From: Karalla daura
Lineage: Eukaryota; Chordata; Actinopteri; Chaetodontiformes; Leiognathidae
NCBI GenBank assembly: GCA_029224185.1
Contig: CM055196.1
Location: 8,652,589-8,716,588, forward strand
Direction: 5' to 3'
Length of the DNA stretch: 64,000 nucleotides
The stretch's first letter is position 1; each line of letters begins with the position of its first letter. Below are positions 1 through 12,700 of the stretch, piece by piece. Under the pieces are notes generated by a model. It saw nothing but the letters and a program-made list of their open reading frames with translations, ran no database searches and was not told where the DNA came from. The position numbers and the translations under genes are program-made.

Positions 1-1250
1 TTACTCAAATTACACAGAAAACATCGTCAAGACCATAGTGTTTTGTTTCTGCAGCCAGCAAAGTTGTGCAAACCTCTATTGAGTTTAGTCAGGGAGCTAC
101 AGATGTCACATGTTGACTGACACATAGAAGAAAAGTCTGGTATAGAGAATAGTGTTTGAGATAAATAAGGTGTAACACAGAAAAACATTTTAGAAATAAA
201 TGAATTCAAATAGTATTTCAGGTGATTAAGTTTAAGTGTTATTCTCCACAGGACAAATGTTTCATGAGAAGGGAGGTTTTCTGCATTTACCTCAAACTGA
301 TGTCCCATCCTAGAAAATGGGTGTGAACGGAAACGTTTTTGTCACTTCATTCAACTAGAAATGAAAGAATTGGCTGGTTTGTGTTGTCTCATGTTGTCTT
401 CCACCACTCCTCTGGGTCAGGAGGGAAATGTGTCTTCAGAGAAACCCAGAGACTCCTTTCCTTTGCCACTTCCAGCAGCTCCTCTGGGAAGTTCTCGAAA
501 CAGTCCCACAAGGCTGCTAGTGATCGATCTGTCTAGTATTTCTTGGTTGTGTGTCCTGTGGACTACTGTAGGCTGTAAAAGCCCAAAACACCTCCCCAGG
601 GTCACATGTGGGAGGCAGTCTGTCCAGATGACACATCCGATGTGGTTGGAGCTCTATTTGTGTGTTGTCTTAGATTTAATTTCACTGTCCTTTTCATTTC
701 TATGCATTCACTCCTTGTCACTCACAGAGCCTGAAGCTGTCAGGAATCTCTTTGTGAGTGGAATCACCACATCTTCATTGAATTTGACCTGGACCAAACC
801 AGAAGGAAACAGTTCCTTCTATAGAGTTATCTGGACAGATGGAGCTGACGGCAAGTCTGAAAATGTAACTGAGCCACAGATAAATATTACTGGGCTGACT
901 GCTGGAGTCCAGTATAACATAACAGTCACTGCAGTGGCAGGTGATGGAAAAACCACTGGAGAGGGTCAGACTGTTTCTCCATACACAAGTAAGTGAGCAT
1001 GTCCATGGTGTTCATGCCTGTCCAGGATGTATTCTCTACCTTTGTCTTATGTGTGCTGGGAGAGGCTCCAGCAGACCCCCTCGACACCAGTGAGGTACAA
1101 AGCCAGTTATTGGATGGAGGATGTTGTTCATACTGTGAGGAAGAGCACTGAGGACACCTGGTGGTGGAGGCTCTGCAATGAGTTCATCCCTGACCTCACA
1201 GTTGATCTGTCCATGCTGAATCTGAGTTTAAGATCTCAGCTCTGTTGTGA
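1..1250 (+). repeat. Tandem duplication block, copy 1 (intron plus FN3 exon 1)
   Basis: Bases 1-660 match 2755-3400 almost base for base, apart from one deletion of about 11 bases and a few substitutions. Bases 720-1240 match 1920-2440 at an exact offset of 1,200. The window therefore opens inside a tandem array of intron-exon units, and more copies may lie to the left. Confidence 0.9.
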
Positions 1251-3721
1251 GAGTATCCATGTGTAGTTTCACACCTTTGTGAGCTTTGTTTAGTTTTGAT
1301 AGACAAAAAGTGATGTTAGCATTTACCTCAAATTGCTGTCCCAGCCTACAAATTCAGAGTCAATGAAGATTTATTTTCCAGCTTGTGTAGCCAATAACGA
1401 AAGAATTAGGTGGTTTGTGTTGTCTCATGTTGTCTTCCACCACTCATCTGGGTCAGGAGGTACATGTGTCTTCAGAGAAACCCAGAGACTCCTTTCCTTT
1501 TCCACTTCCAGCAGCTCCTCTGGGAAGATACTGAAACAATACCAAGAGTGCTGAGCAATTGATCTGTCTAGTATGACTTAGTTGTGTGTCCTTTGAACGA
1601 CTGAGGGATGCACAAGTCTGCAACACCTCACCAGGGTCACATGTGGGAGGCAGTCTGTCCAGATGCCAAATTATCTCAGCTGGCTCCTCTTGATGTGCAG
1701 GAGCAGCAGCTCCACTCTGAACTCATCCCAGATTTCTGGCCACTTTGACTATTGTGACAGTAGCTTTGGTCAGCCACCTGGTCAATGGCAATGCATGACA
1801 TAAGCAACGCACTTTACTTGTCCATGGCCACACACGACGTGGTTGGAGCTCTTTTGTGTGTTGTCTTAGATACAGTTATTGTCACTATCCTTTTCATTCC
1901 TATGCATTCACTCCTTGTCACTCACAGAGCCTGAAGCTGTCAGGAATCTCTTTGTGAGTGGAGTCACCACATCTTCATTGAATTTGACCTGGACCAAACC
2001 AGAGGGATACAGTGCCTCTTATAGAGTTGACTGGACAAGTGAAGTTAACAGTGACTCTGATACTGTTAATCAATCAACGGCATATATGACTGGGCTGACT
2101 GCTGGAGTCCAGTATAACATAACAGTCACTGCAGTGGCAGGTGATGGAAAAACCACTGGAGAAGGTCAGACTGTTTCTCCATACACAAGTAAGTGAGCAT
2201 GCCCATGGTGTTCATACCTGTCCAGGATGTATTCTCTACCTTTGTCTTATGTGTGCTGGGAGAGGCTCCAGCAGACCCCCTCGACACCAGTGAGGTACAA
2301 AGCCAGTTATTGGATGGAGGATGTTGTTCATACTGTGAGGAAGAGCACAGAGGACACCTGGTGGTGGAGGCTCTGCAATGAGTTCATCCCTGACCTCACA
2401 GTTGATCTGTCCATGCTGGACCTGTCTTGTAGCTCTGGAATTTCTTTGATTTTTTAATTATTATTATAAAGATTTTTTGTTGTTTTTTAATGTTGCAAGG
2501 CCATTCAATTGTATTTCTATGTTTTTACAAGAGGAAAATCAGGAAGGTAAAATGTGCGATCTTATTGCAGCCACTGTTATCATTCATACTTTGACTAAAT
2601 TATACTATAATGTTTTTAACTAGATGCAGCTATTTGAAATCAGTCCTGACTGGTCTGCTTGACTGGGAATATTTGCAGTTTTTGACAGATATCTGGATCA
2701 TTTACTCTCTATTTCAATTTTGACAGGCACAAATATGTTTGCATTTTGCACAAATTACTCAAATTACACAGAAAACATCGTCAAGACCATTGTGTTTTGT
2801 TTCTGCAGCCAGCAAAGTTGTGCAAACCTCTATTGAGTTTAGTCAGGGAGCTACAGATGTCACATGTTGACTGACACATAGAAGAAAAGTCTGGTATAGA
2901 GAATAGTGTTTCAGATAAATAAGGTGTAACACAGAAAAACATTTTAGAAATAAATGAGATTCAGGTGATTAAGTTTAAGTGTTATTCTCCACAGGACAAA
3001 TGTTTCATGAGAAGGGAGGTTTTCTGCATTTACCTCAAACTGATGTCCCATCCTAGAATATGGGTGTGAACGGAAACGTTTTTGTCACTTCATTCAACTA
3101 GAAATGAAAGAATTGGCTGGTTTGTGTTGTCTCATGTTGTCTTCCACCACTCCTCTGGGTCAGGAGGGAAATGTGTCTTCAGAGAAACCCAGAGACTCCT
3201 TTCCTTTGCCACTTCCAGCAGCTCCTCTGGGAAGTTCTCGAAACAGTCCCAAGGCTGCTAGTGATCGATCTGTCTAGTATTTCTTGGTTGTGTGTCCTGT
3301 GGACTACTGTAGGCTGTAAAAGCCCAAAACACCTCCCCAGGGTCACATGTGGGAGGCAGTCTGTCCAGATGACACACCTGACGTGGTCTATTTGTGTGTT
3401 GTCTTAGATATAATTATTGTCACTTTTCATTGCTATGTATTTGCTCCCTGTCACTCACAGAGCCTGAAGTTGTCAGGAATCTCACTGTCAGTGAAATCAC
3501 CACATCTTCTGTGGCTCTGAACTGGACCGCACCAAAGGGAAAGAGTTCCTTCTATAGAGTTATCTGGACAGATGGAGCTGACAGCAAGTCTGAAAATGTA
3601 ACTGAGTCACAGATAAATATTACCGGGCTGACTGCTGGAGTCAAGTATGACATAACAGTCACTGCAGTGGCAGGTGATAATAGTACTATTGGACAGAGTC
3701 TCCCTGTTACTCAATTCACAA
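728..3721 (+). CDS. ptprj: ptprj FN3 exons 1-3 (recently duplicated)
   Basis: Three FN3 domains, each one exon of exactly 261 nt (728-988, 1928-2188, 3461-3721) in phase 1-1, so any could be lost or gained without a frame change. Each starts EP(E)(A/V)VRNL, has the core Trp in LTWTKP or LNWTAP, and ends with the strand F/G pattern YxITVTAVAGD. Several N-x-S/T sites suggest heavy N-glycosylation. Exons 1 and 2 are almost identical at both ends and lie exactly 1,200 bp apart, while the middle of exon 1 matches exon 3 instead. Flanking introns are duplicated too. The function is extracellular ligand or spacer stalk, inferred from the family. Confidence 0.88.
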
Positions 3722-6700
3722 GTAAGTGAACACAGCCACGTTCATCATGCTTGGATGAGCACTGTGGACAGGGGGTGATAGAGGCCATGTAATGATGAAC
3801 TACCCACAATAGATTTTGGTTTCAGACCTGGACTTCGTTAAATTGGCATGTCATCACTGCTGTGCACACAGATATCTTCTGTACCTCCATCATCATCTTG
3901 TCTACTACAGATATCCATATGTTATGTCTCTTCTCCTTTCATCTTCAGCACCTGGAAAAATTGGAAATCTCACTGTGGAAACACAGACGTCCCACATCTC
4001 CCTGAGTTGGACTCAACCTCCTGGTCGTGTTTCCACGTACAAGGTGGAGTGGCACAATGGTGGAACCTTACAAGTCCTGTCCACCAATGATACCAGCGCT
4101 GTGCTGTCACAGCTATCACCAGGAAATGTCTACACAGTCACAGTAGCTGCTGTTGCAGGAGATAGAACCGGAGAGCCTTACACAATCACTGCAGTGACAA
4201 GTAAGTCAAATGTTCAGCACTTAACTATGCCCCTGTGTAATATTCAACTGTCCTACACAAGTAGTATAAATCATGTAATATTTCATAGTCTTGGTAATGC
4301 CAGAATGAGAATGCCTCATCTTGTTTGTGTTTTTCTTGCCATGGCAGAGCCCTCAGTGGTCACCGATCTCAACATCACTGAGGTCACAACGTCCTCTGTG
4401 TCTCTACAATGGAGTAGTCCCGAAGGCAATGCAACCTTTTACACAGTTGGGTGGACGGCGAATGAAATTCATTTTAGAAACACTACGAACAACACTGCAT
4501 TTATTGTGGAGGATTTGAGGCCTGGATTCCAATACACAATTACTGTGACAGCTGTTGTTGTAAATGCTTCATATGAAGGACAAGGAAGCTCAAGAACTAC
4601 CTTCACACGTAGGTCCAAACCCCTTCTTTCATAGACATTTTGGAAAGTATATAGTCAGACAAAATAAAAGAAAACGGACCTCACTTGTGAAGACACAATG
4701 GGTGTCATCTGCCTCTAATGAAATATGATGTCCTTTTTAGTCCTCACATTATTCATTTGATTTCATGTGGTCTCGTATGTATTCTCATAACTGTCAATGT
4801 GTTCAAAAAATCAATGACATTTGTGCAGTTTTTTTTTTAACCTACCACCTAGATTAACTTTTAATTGTGTTGATTCATTCATAAACAGCTTAAGACAGAA
4901 CACTACCAGAAACTTCAGCTCGGAGCTGTAAAACAATAACTTTGATACCTTTGCTCTGTTCAAAGTAGTAGTTCAAAGTTATATTGCAATCCAGATCTAA
5001 TAAACCAATGAATTTACTAATCGTGAAAATATGAGTTGCAAATTATTTTAGTTCTCTTTAGTTCTGTCCTCATCATGCTTTAGAACAAGTCATTACAGTC
5101 ACTGTTTTCTGGGTTTGTATTGTTTGGTAGTTCGGAAGTAGTTTTGATGTTAAGGGTAAAGTGCATTTACTTCATAACTACAGTTTAATCTCAAAATAAG
5201 AACATTTATGAATGAACCTTGTATTTTGTCTTTTACTTTTTCATTATACAGGGCCTGAAAAACCTGTGGATGTCACAGTTACAGCACGAGGAACTGATAC
5301 CCTGACCTTTAGCTGGAGTCCAGCATCAGGGAGCGTTCATTTTGTGGTGGACATCTCAAATGACACTTGGGGATATACTGCCAACAATGTGACTGTCAAC
5401 AACATAGACTTTGCCAATTTGCTACCTGGGAGAATCTTTAATGTCACAGTGACTGCAGAGGTCGGAGGCTTCAGGACCGTATCTGATCGCTTCGAGCTTG
5501 CCACTTGTACGTCAAGGCCCTGAGCTGATTTTATGTTCAAATCTTACGCGTCTCAGTAGAAGAATCATATGCTCAAATGCTCAAATAATGCTTCGTGGCA
5601 TCCTGATTTCAATTCCATTGAAAGCAGGTGTATCCTAAACACGCAAGCATGTTCTCAGAATATGTCAAAATGAAAAAACTTCATCTGAATTCTTGTCTCA
5701 GTGTTTGAATGTTCAAATTATAAAATGAAAAAAAGTGATAAAGGTATGTGTATGTCTTCTTGTCAGTGCCCACACCTCCTGGTCCTATCAGCATTAGTCA
5801 GAAGACAAATTCTTCACTCCATCTGGACTGGGCAAATCCTGCTGGGATGGACGATGCCCCGCATCTCAGCTATCAAATCACCTACCAGCATGAGGGTGGC
5901 CAAGTGATGTATGAAAACGTCACCATCAATAGTGCTGAGCTGGACTCGCTGGTTTCTGGAACTTCATATCGGATAAATGTAACAGCAGTTGGACCCCAGG
6001 ATTTAAGAAGCACAGTTGTTTCTAGTTCTGCTTTCACATGTAAGTACAACTGGTTGGAACCAGGGGGCGGGAAATGGTTTAGTCATTGCTGCTGATTTAA
6101 GCATTGTGATCTACCTATGACTGTTCCATTGTACACTACATAACCTTCATTACAAATGTGTGGCATTTAAATTTTTTTCATCACTCCTTTTTTTAATCAT
6201 CACATCTTTGGTTTTTCTAGTGCCCAACCCTGTGTTGGACCTTGAGGCCACCCCTAAATCCAACACCTCAGTAGAGGTGAAGTGGACGAACCCACATGGC
6301 GCAAAGCCACATTACACATACTCTGTCCAGGCCTACAATTCAACTGAAGTAGTGAGCAACAAAACGACCAGTATAAACACCACTATTCTGCCAGACCTGT
6401 CACCGGGACGAAGATACAACATCAGCGTGACGACAAAAACAGCAGGAAGTGAATCCACGGTGAAACAGACATTCAGTTACACAAGTGAGTGCATGTGAAC
6501 ATCGTTCATGGATTGTTTGCCACCACAAATGTTTTTTTTAAAAACAAAATTGTCAACATAGAACGATTATCCAGACTATTGTGTTGAATTTCAGTAAAGT
6601 TGGTGTTGCTGGTCAAAAATGACAAAAACATTTGAGATTCTATCTATAAATCTATAATTATATGAATACCAGGAGGAATTTGAGTCGACAAAAAGAAGAG

Positions 6701-9700
6701 TTGTGATATATTTATTATTAAAAAAACAAAATATACCTTATTTCTCTTATACAACATCTGCTGTTTCCCACAGAGCCCAATGCAGTGACAAACCTCACAG
6801 TGGAGGATGTAAACACGACAGCCATCCGGTTGACCTGGCTAAGACAACCTGATCACCTGCCCTCCTACTCCTACTGGGTGTTCGCACTCCAGGATCTCAT
6901 GGTGGTTTATAATGTGTCTACTGGGGCAGAGGAGTACACCATCATCAATCTGGTCCCTGGAAATCTGTACAATTTTAATGTGTTTGCAGCTGTCGATGGG
7001 GTAATGTCCGAAGGGGAGAGCGCGACAAGTTACATAAGTACGTCTTTAAATCCTCTGAAACATGTCCTTCACATCTTATCCTGCTGCTACATTAAGAGAT
7101 ATGAAAAAAGAAACTTATACAAAGGTTTTCTTTTTACAATGACTGTTAAAAATAAAATTTAAAATTTCCTCTAAGCTTACTGAAAAGATGATTTCAAGAG
7201 GCAAAACGATGGACAACAATGGCACCCAGTGCACAAACTAGTAACACTCTGCATCAGAGTTACAGATTTACCGTACAGAAAGCAAAAATGTGAAGAGCTG
7301 TCAAGTGTCATTTGTGTTCATCACTTTTGGCTAAATGTGAATGACATTGTCCTCCATGCAGAGCCTGCAGCTGCCTCTAACATCTCAGTCACAACAAGCA
7401 CCACTAGCATGACAGTGAACTGGACGCCTGCGACAGGCCAGGTGTTCTTCTACTCTGTCCTGCTGTACGAAAACAGCCAAGTGGCCGACAGCCACCCAGA
7501 CCTGAGCAACACCACCACCAGCACAGTGTTTACAGGGCTGAAACCAGGGGTTGTTTACTGTGTGTTGGTGGTCACCAAAAGTGGACTCTTTGAGACGAAC
7601 AGTTCCAGCATTTGCAACGCAACGTGTGAGTAACCAGAGTATTAGTATTTATAAAACATATGGATAATCCATGCTGTCTGAATTTGGATCAGTGTCTTCA
7701 TTGTATTGAATTCCCTTCACCTGTTTAGTTCCCAATCCTCCTGGACCCATCTCAGTGGTTTCTCAGACGACGTCATCCATTAACTTCACCTGGACCTTAC
7801 CAGAGAACATGGAGCATCGTAATTACAGCTTCAGTGTGTCTAGCATCAAGGGGATCAATCCGACTGGCAACAACTTCTTCCTGCTGGATGGGGTCAACTC
7901 TGGCAGCCTCTACAACATCACTGTGGTTACTATAGGCCCGCTGAGCCATGGCAGCACAGCAGTGAGAGCAGAAAACTATACAAGTGAGTGAGACAAACAC
8001 AGACCCAGTCGCAGCAGGGTGGCTACTGTGGAGGATAAAGGATAAAGGCTGTCTCAGACAAAAACTGTGAGGCCCTCATGACAATCCACTGTCTTGTTTT
8101 TCCAGGACCGGAGTCTGTAACCGAGCTGAGAGCCACAGAAATCACCACTGACTCTTTGACTTTAGTGTGGGAGCAGCGCGATAGTAAACCTCACTACTCC
8201 TACGTGGTGCAGACCACCGACTCTGTCGGTCAGTCTGTCAGAGACAGAGTCAACAACACCACAGCCACGCTCACTGGACTTGTCAGCGGCAGTGGCTACA
8301 ACTTCACTGTCACCACAGAAACAGCAGATGGCACTGAGGCAGCTTCACACACCGTGTCCTTCTATACACGTACGTTTCCGATATATGCCTTACTGAGTCA
8401 ACACACAACAGCAAGAGCAAATAAAGACTAAATAAAGACTTAAATCTTGCAATTTGTTGGCTAATTTCATTTTTGTGAAACACTTCTGCTCTCTTTGTAG
8501 GACCGCACGGTGTTACACAGCTGGAGGCTGAGACCATAAACACAACTGCTGTGCGACTGAACTGGACAAAGCCGGAGGGCTACAAGATGGACTACACATA
8601 CTGGGTGAACACGAGCTGTGACACCCGGAGAGTAAACCTGGTAGATGAAGAGGCACGGCTCTCAGAGCTCAACCCCGGCACTGAGTGCACCTTTTGCGTT
8701 GTTGTCAGCGCTGCTAACGGCATTGAAGGACAGGAGAAATGCATCGCTCAATACACCAGTGAGACTCTCGGCTGCCATTTCTGCTTCTTTATGTCAAAGT
8801 GTCAGTGTGGTTGATCGGTATTAACCCCTTCTCCTGCACCATAACAGAACCCGAGCGAGTGCAACTCACCGTCGTCTCCAGCCAGGGTTCCAATAGCTCA
8901 ATCCAGGTATTGTGGAGTGAACCTGCTGGGAAAGTGGAGCGTTATAAGGTGTATCTGAACGGCACCTCCAAAAGTGAAGAGAGTGAAACTTTAAGCACCT
9001 CCTGGTTGTTTGAGAACCTGCAAGCTGGAGAGCTTTACACTGTTGTGGTTATGACAGTGAGTGGACCCTTCAATGCATCGTCTACACCTGTTCATAATGC
9101 AACTTGTAAGTAAAACAATTAATACAATCAAGTCAAATTCAAAGTTTATTTGTTATGAATTCCATTTTCTTGATCTGATTTGATTATTTGACAGTAGGAA
9201 TCTGTCACAGTCAACGACTGTTGGAAAATCAATAATTATAAATCACTAACTATAAAGAACATTAACTGTATGTTAACTGTAGTTAACTGTATGAACTGCA
9301 TTCTATCCATTTATCCATCTATCCATCTATTCTACAGTTCCAAATCCCCCAGGTCCAGTTAGGATTCAGGCAAAGACGACCGACTCCATCACCATTAATT
9401 GGGAAGGAGCTCCTCGGATGGCGAACACACCGTTCTACTACTGGGTGACCCACGAGTCACCAAAGGGTGGAGAACGTGTCCTTTCCTCCAAGACCAGCCA
9501 CACATTTGACTCCCTGCTGTCTGGGACTTATTACAACATCTCGGTGTCAACAAGGGCTGCCGAGGATTTTGAGAGTGGGAAGGTTCAGATCCCCCTCGTC
9601 TCCACAAGTAAGGATTTTATTTCAACGACCAAGCAGTGTGTTAATGCCAGCATGTACTTGCTGCATCCTCCTTGCCCACCCATAGACTTCCACTTATGAC

Positions 9701-12700
9701 AAGTCTGTCTTGAACCAACAGGGCCCTTCAGTGTGACAGATCTCAGGACCACAGCAACCGAGATGAGCATCAACGTTGAATGGGGGGAGCCCAACGAATA
9801 CAAGCGGAGCTATCGTTACAGAGTGACCTGGCAAAGCTCAAATGGGATCATGAACAGAACTGTCAACATGAACACCATTGTCATTAATAACCTAGTTCCT
9901 GGCACATCTTATGACTTGAGTGTCACTACAGAGACTTCTGACGGGACACAGGGTGATTCAGGAAGGACTCACATATGCACAAGTATGGTCATAATTGTAC
10001 AATTCGTTTTGTATAAGCATACATTTACAAATAATTTCTATTTCAAATCTGTATGTAAAAATACTTTGAATGTCAAAGTTATTCTTATCGGATACATTTT
10101 TAGTACTATTTAGACTGACTTGTTGATCAAAAAGTTATTCTTTAGTAACTTCAGACAACATTTAACATTCAGTTTTTTTTGCTTTGTTGGGGAAACACTG
10201 AAGTACCACAACAATATTTGTAACAGACACTCATGACTTTCCTGACTTTGATTTGATATTGCAGATGCAAGCCCAGTGAAACAATTGGAGTGTGTTGGTC
10301 CAGACAAGCCAAATGCAGAAATCATCCTGTCCTGGACCAAACCCGATGGCAAATACTCTGACTTCCTGGTCACTGTCGACAACAAGATCATTAATACGCT
10401 GAAAAGCTGTTGCAATCACACCGTCTCCAACCTCACACACTATACCAAATACAATATGACTGTGCAGACACAAAGCTGTGGACAACCCAGCACTCCAATG
10501 TCTCGTGAGTGCTGGACTGGTGTCACAGGTAAATCATAAAGGCATATTCCATTTTTCTCTTCTACTTATTCTAAATAATTAGATATAAACATAAGCACAA
10601 ATGAATACAGATGAATGAACAATGTATAATAAATACAGATATTCTAATAATGACAATCAATTGAATACTAATAATCTGTCCAAATACAACTGAATTTTAG
10701 AAGGTTTTGGATGTTTAATGAAATCATGTCATTTTAAGAATAGGCATCAAAATATTTATCTATTTATCCCTATCTTTGAGTTAAAAAAGTAACTATTTTC
10801 TCATTTTTCTGTATTTTCAAAGATCCACCCATTCCAGAAAACTACACCTCACTTGTGGAGGTGAGCGACACAATATTCCAAAAGTTCGTCATCCGGGTTG
10901 ACTCTGGTCTACTAAAAAGCACCAATGGGCCAATCACACATGTTGGAGTGCTGATAACAAGGAACTCCCCTGGTAGGTTCGGTCAGGTAGCATTTCTTCT
11001 GATAGACTCAAGTTTCGATCAATAACTTGTTTTCTGTAATTTCTGCCCTTACAGGTGACTCTAATCTGAAGGGGTACTTGGGGAAAACTTACAGTCAGTG
11101 GGAGAGAGAGGAAACTCCAGTTTACCTGGCAATAGTTAGAGAGAACATCTTTCAGTCGCGCAGTGCACAGAAAGATCTGTTCTTTCAGATAGGGGATGAA
11201 ACCCAGTGGAACGGTTACACCAATGGTTTGCTGAGTCCTGGAACATACCAGTAAGTGCACAGGGTTTTTACTCTCCAGTTTTCAGCAGCAGATGTGCTAT
11301 AGCAGGGTTACAGTATCATATGCCTCCAGCTGAGAAACCGTGATGCTGTTCACAACAAATAAATTTTACAGTCCCTAAAATGATCTGTTTGATCCTGCAG
11401 GTATGCTCTGGTAATATTCACCCAGCTGTCTGTGGAAGGAGACTTGGTTAGTGGGACATCACTGGTCTCAATAACAGGTTTTTATCCCGGTGTGGTGGTC
11501 CCAACAAACCCAGGTACCACGGTCATTGCTACGCCTATTTCATTTGCCAATGAAACGCTTCCATAATGTGGGATTATGCTTCCATAATCTCCGGCTTCTG
11601 ACATCTTCTCTGCCCACATTGTAGCTGTCATCGGCATTGCTGTTGGAGCGACACTGGGAATTTTCTGTGTCCTCTTCCTCATCCTGATTGGCTTCATTAT
11701 CTGGTGGAAAAGGTTTGTTACTGTATAGTGACCACTCAATAGAAATCAATATCCAGTGATGTAGAGCTCAATTCTCAAAAGTCTAAACTACTTGTGTGTT
11801 CAGGTTATCCAACAGAGAACAGTCGGACATTCACATTCATTCAATGCGGTTAGTCTTCTTTTTTTTTGTCCTATTATAAACTTAAATTAAGACTTTTTCA
11901 AGAACTTTTGGAGCTGTGTATTCACTGATTTAACTCTTTTATTTGCTGCTTGCTATTTTCTTTTTCAGAGCCAAAGTGTAAGTGTGATTTATTTCAAATG
12001 TAACCACATCTCACAAATATTGCACATTATAGCACATGAGACTGGATTGATAGTCTAACCTGTGGTTTCTGCTCAAGCAGGAGTGTCGCTGTGACGGTCG
12101 AGGACTACGAGGCTTACTACAGGAAGCAAAAAGCAGACTCCAACTGTGGCTTTGCTGAAGAGTTTGAGGTGAAAAAGAGTGTTGATAAAAATCATTGAAT
12201 TCTTGCGGGCAACCAACCTACCCTCAAAGTGATAAAGATCACCATTTGTTTTAAGTGTGATTTGAGCAAGTGTGGGAACGCTGATCTGGGCATCAATCTT
12301 ACATCTTTTCCTTCCCATCTCAAGGACTTGAAGCCTGTCGGTATAGGCCAGTCAAAAACAAATGCCCTGATTGTGGAGAACAAGCCAAAGAACCGCTACA
12401 ACAATGTGCTCCCCTGTGAGTCGCCTGAACAAACGCACCACTGCTGCTTTTAACAGTAACATCCACTCTTGCGACCACGCCATCGACAACCATTGCGCCA
12501 TGGTTAAATGGATACTAAATGACAATTACCATACATCTTTCACTTTCATTTAACATTATTTTCATTTCATTTATACCGTCTTCTCACCTCCTAGATGACT
12601 CATCTAGGGTGAAACTCTCTATTATCCATGGGAGTCCATATGATGACTACATCAATGCTAACTACATGCCGGTGCGTACTGACCCTCTTGACAGCGGCTC

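Noticed and set aside
361..996. Open frame of 211 codons covering FN3 exon 1 and upstream intron
   Set aside because: Only the part from 728 is FN3. The upstream part is duplicated intron, with a clear CTCACAG acceptor at 721-727.
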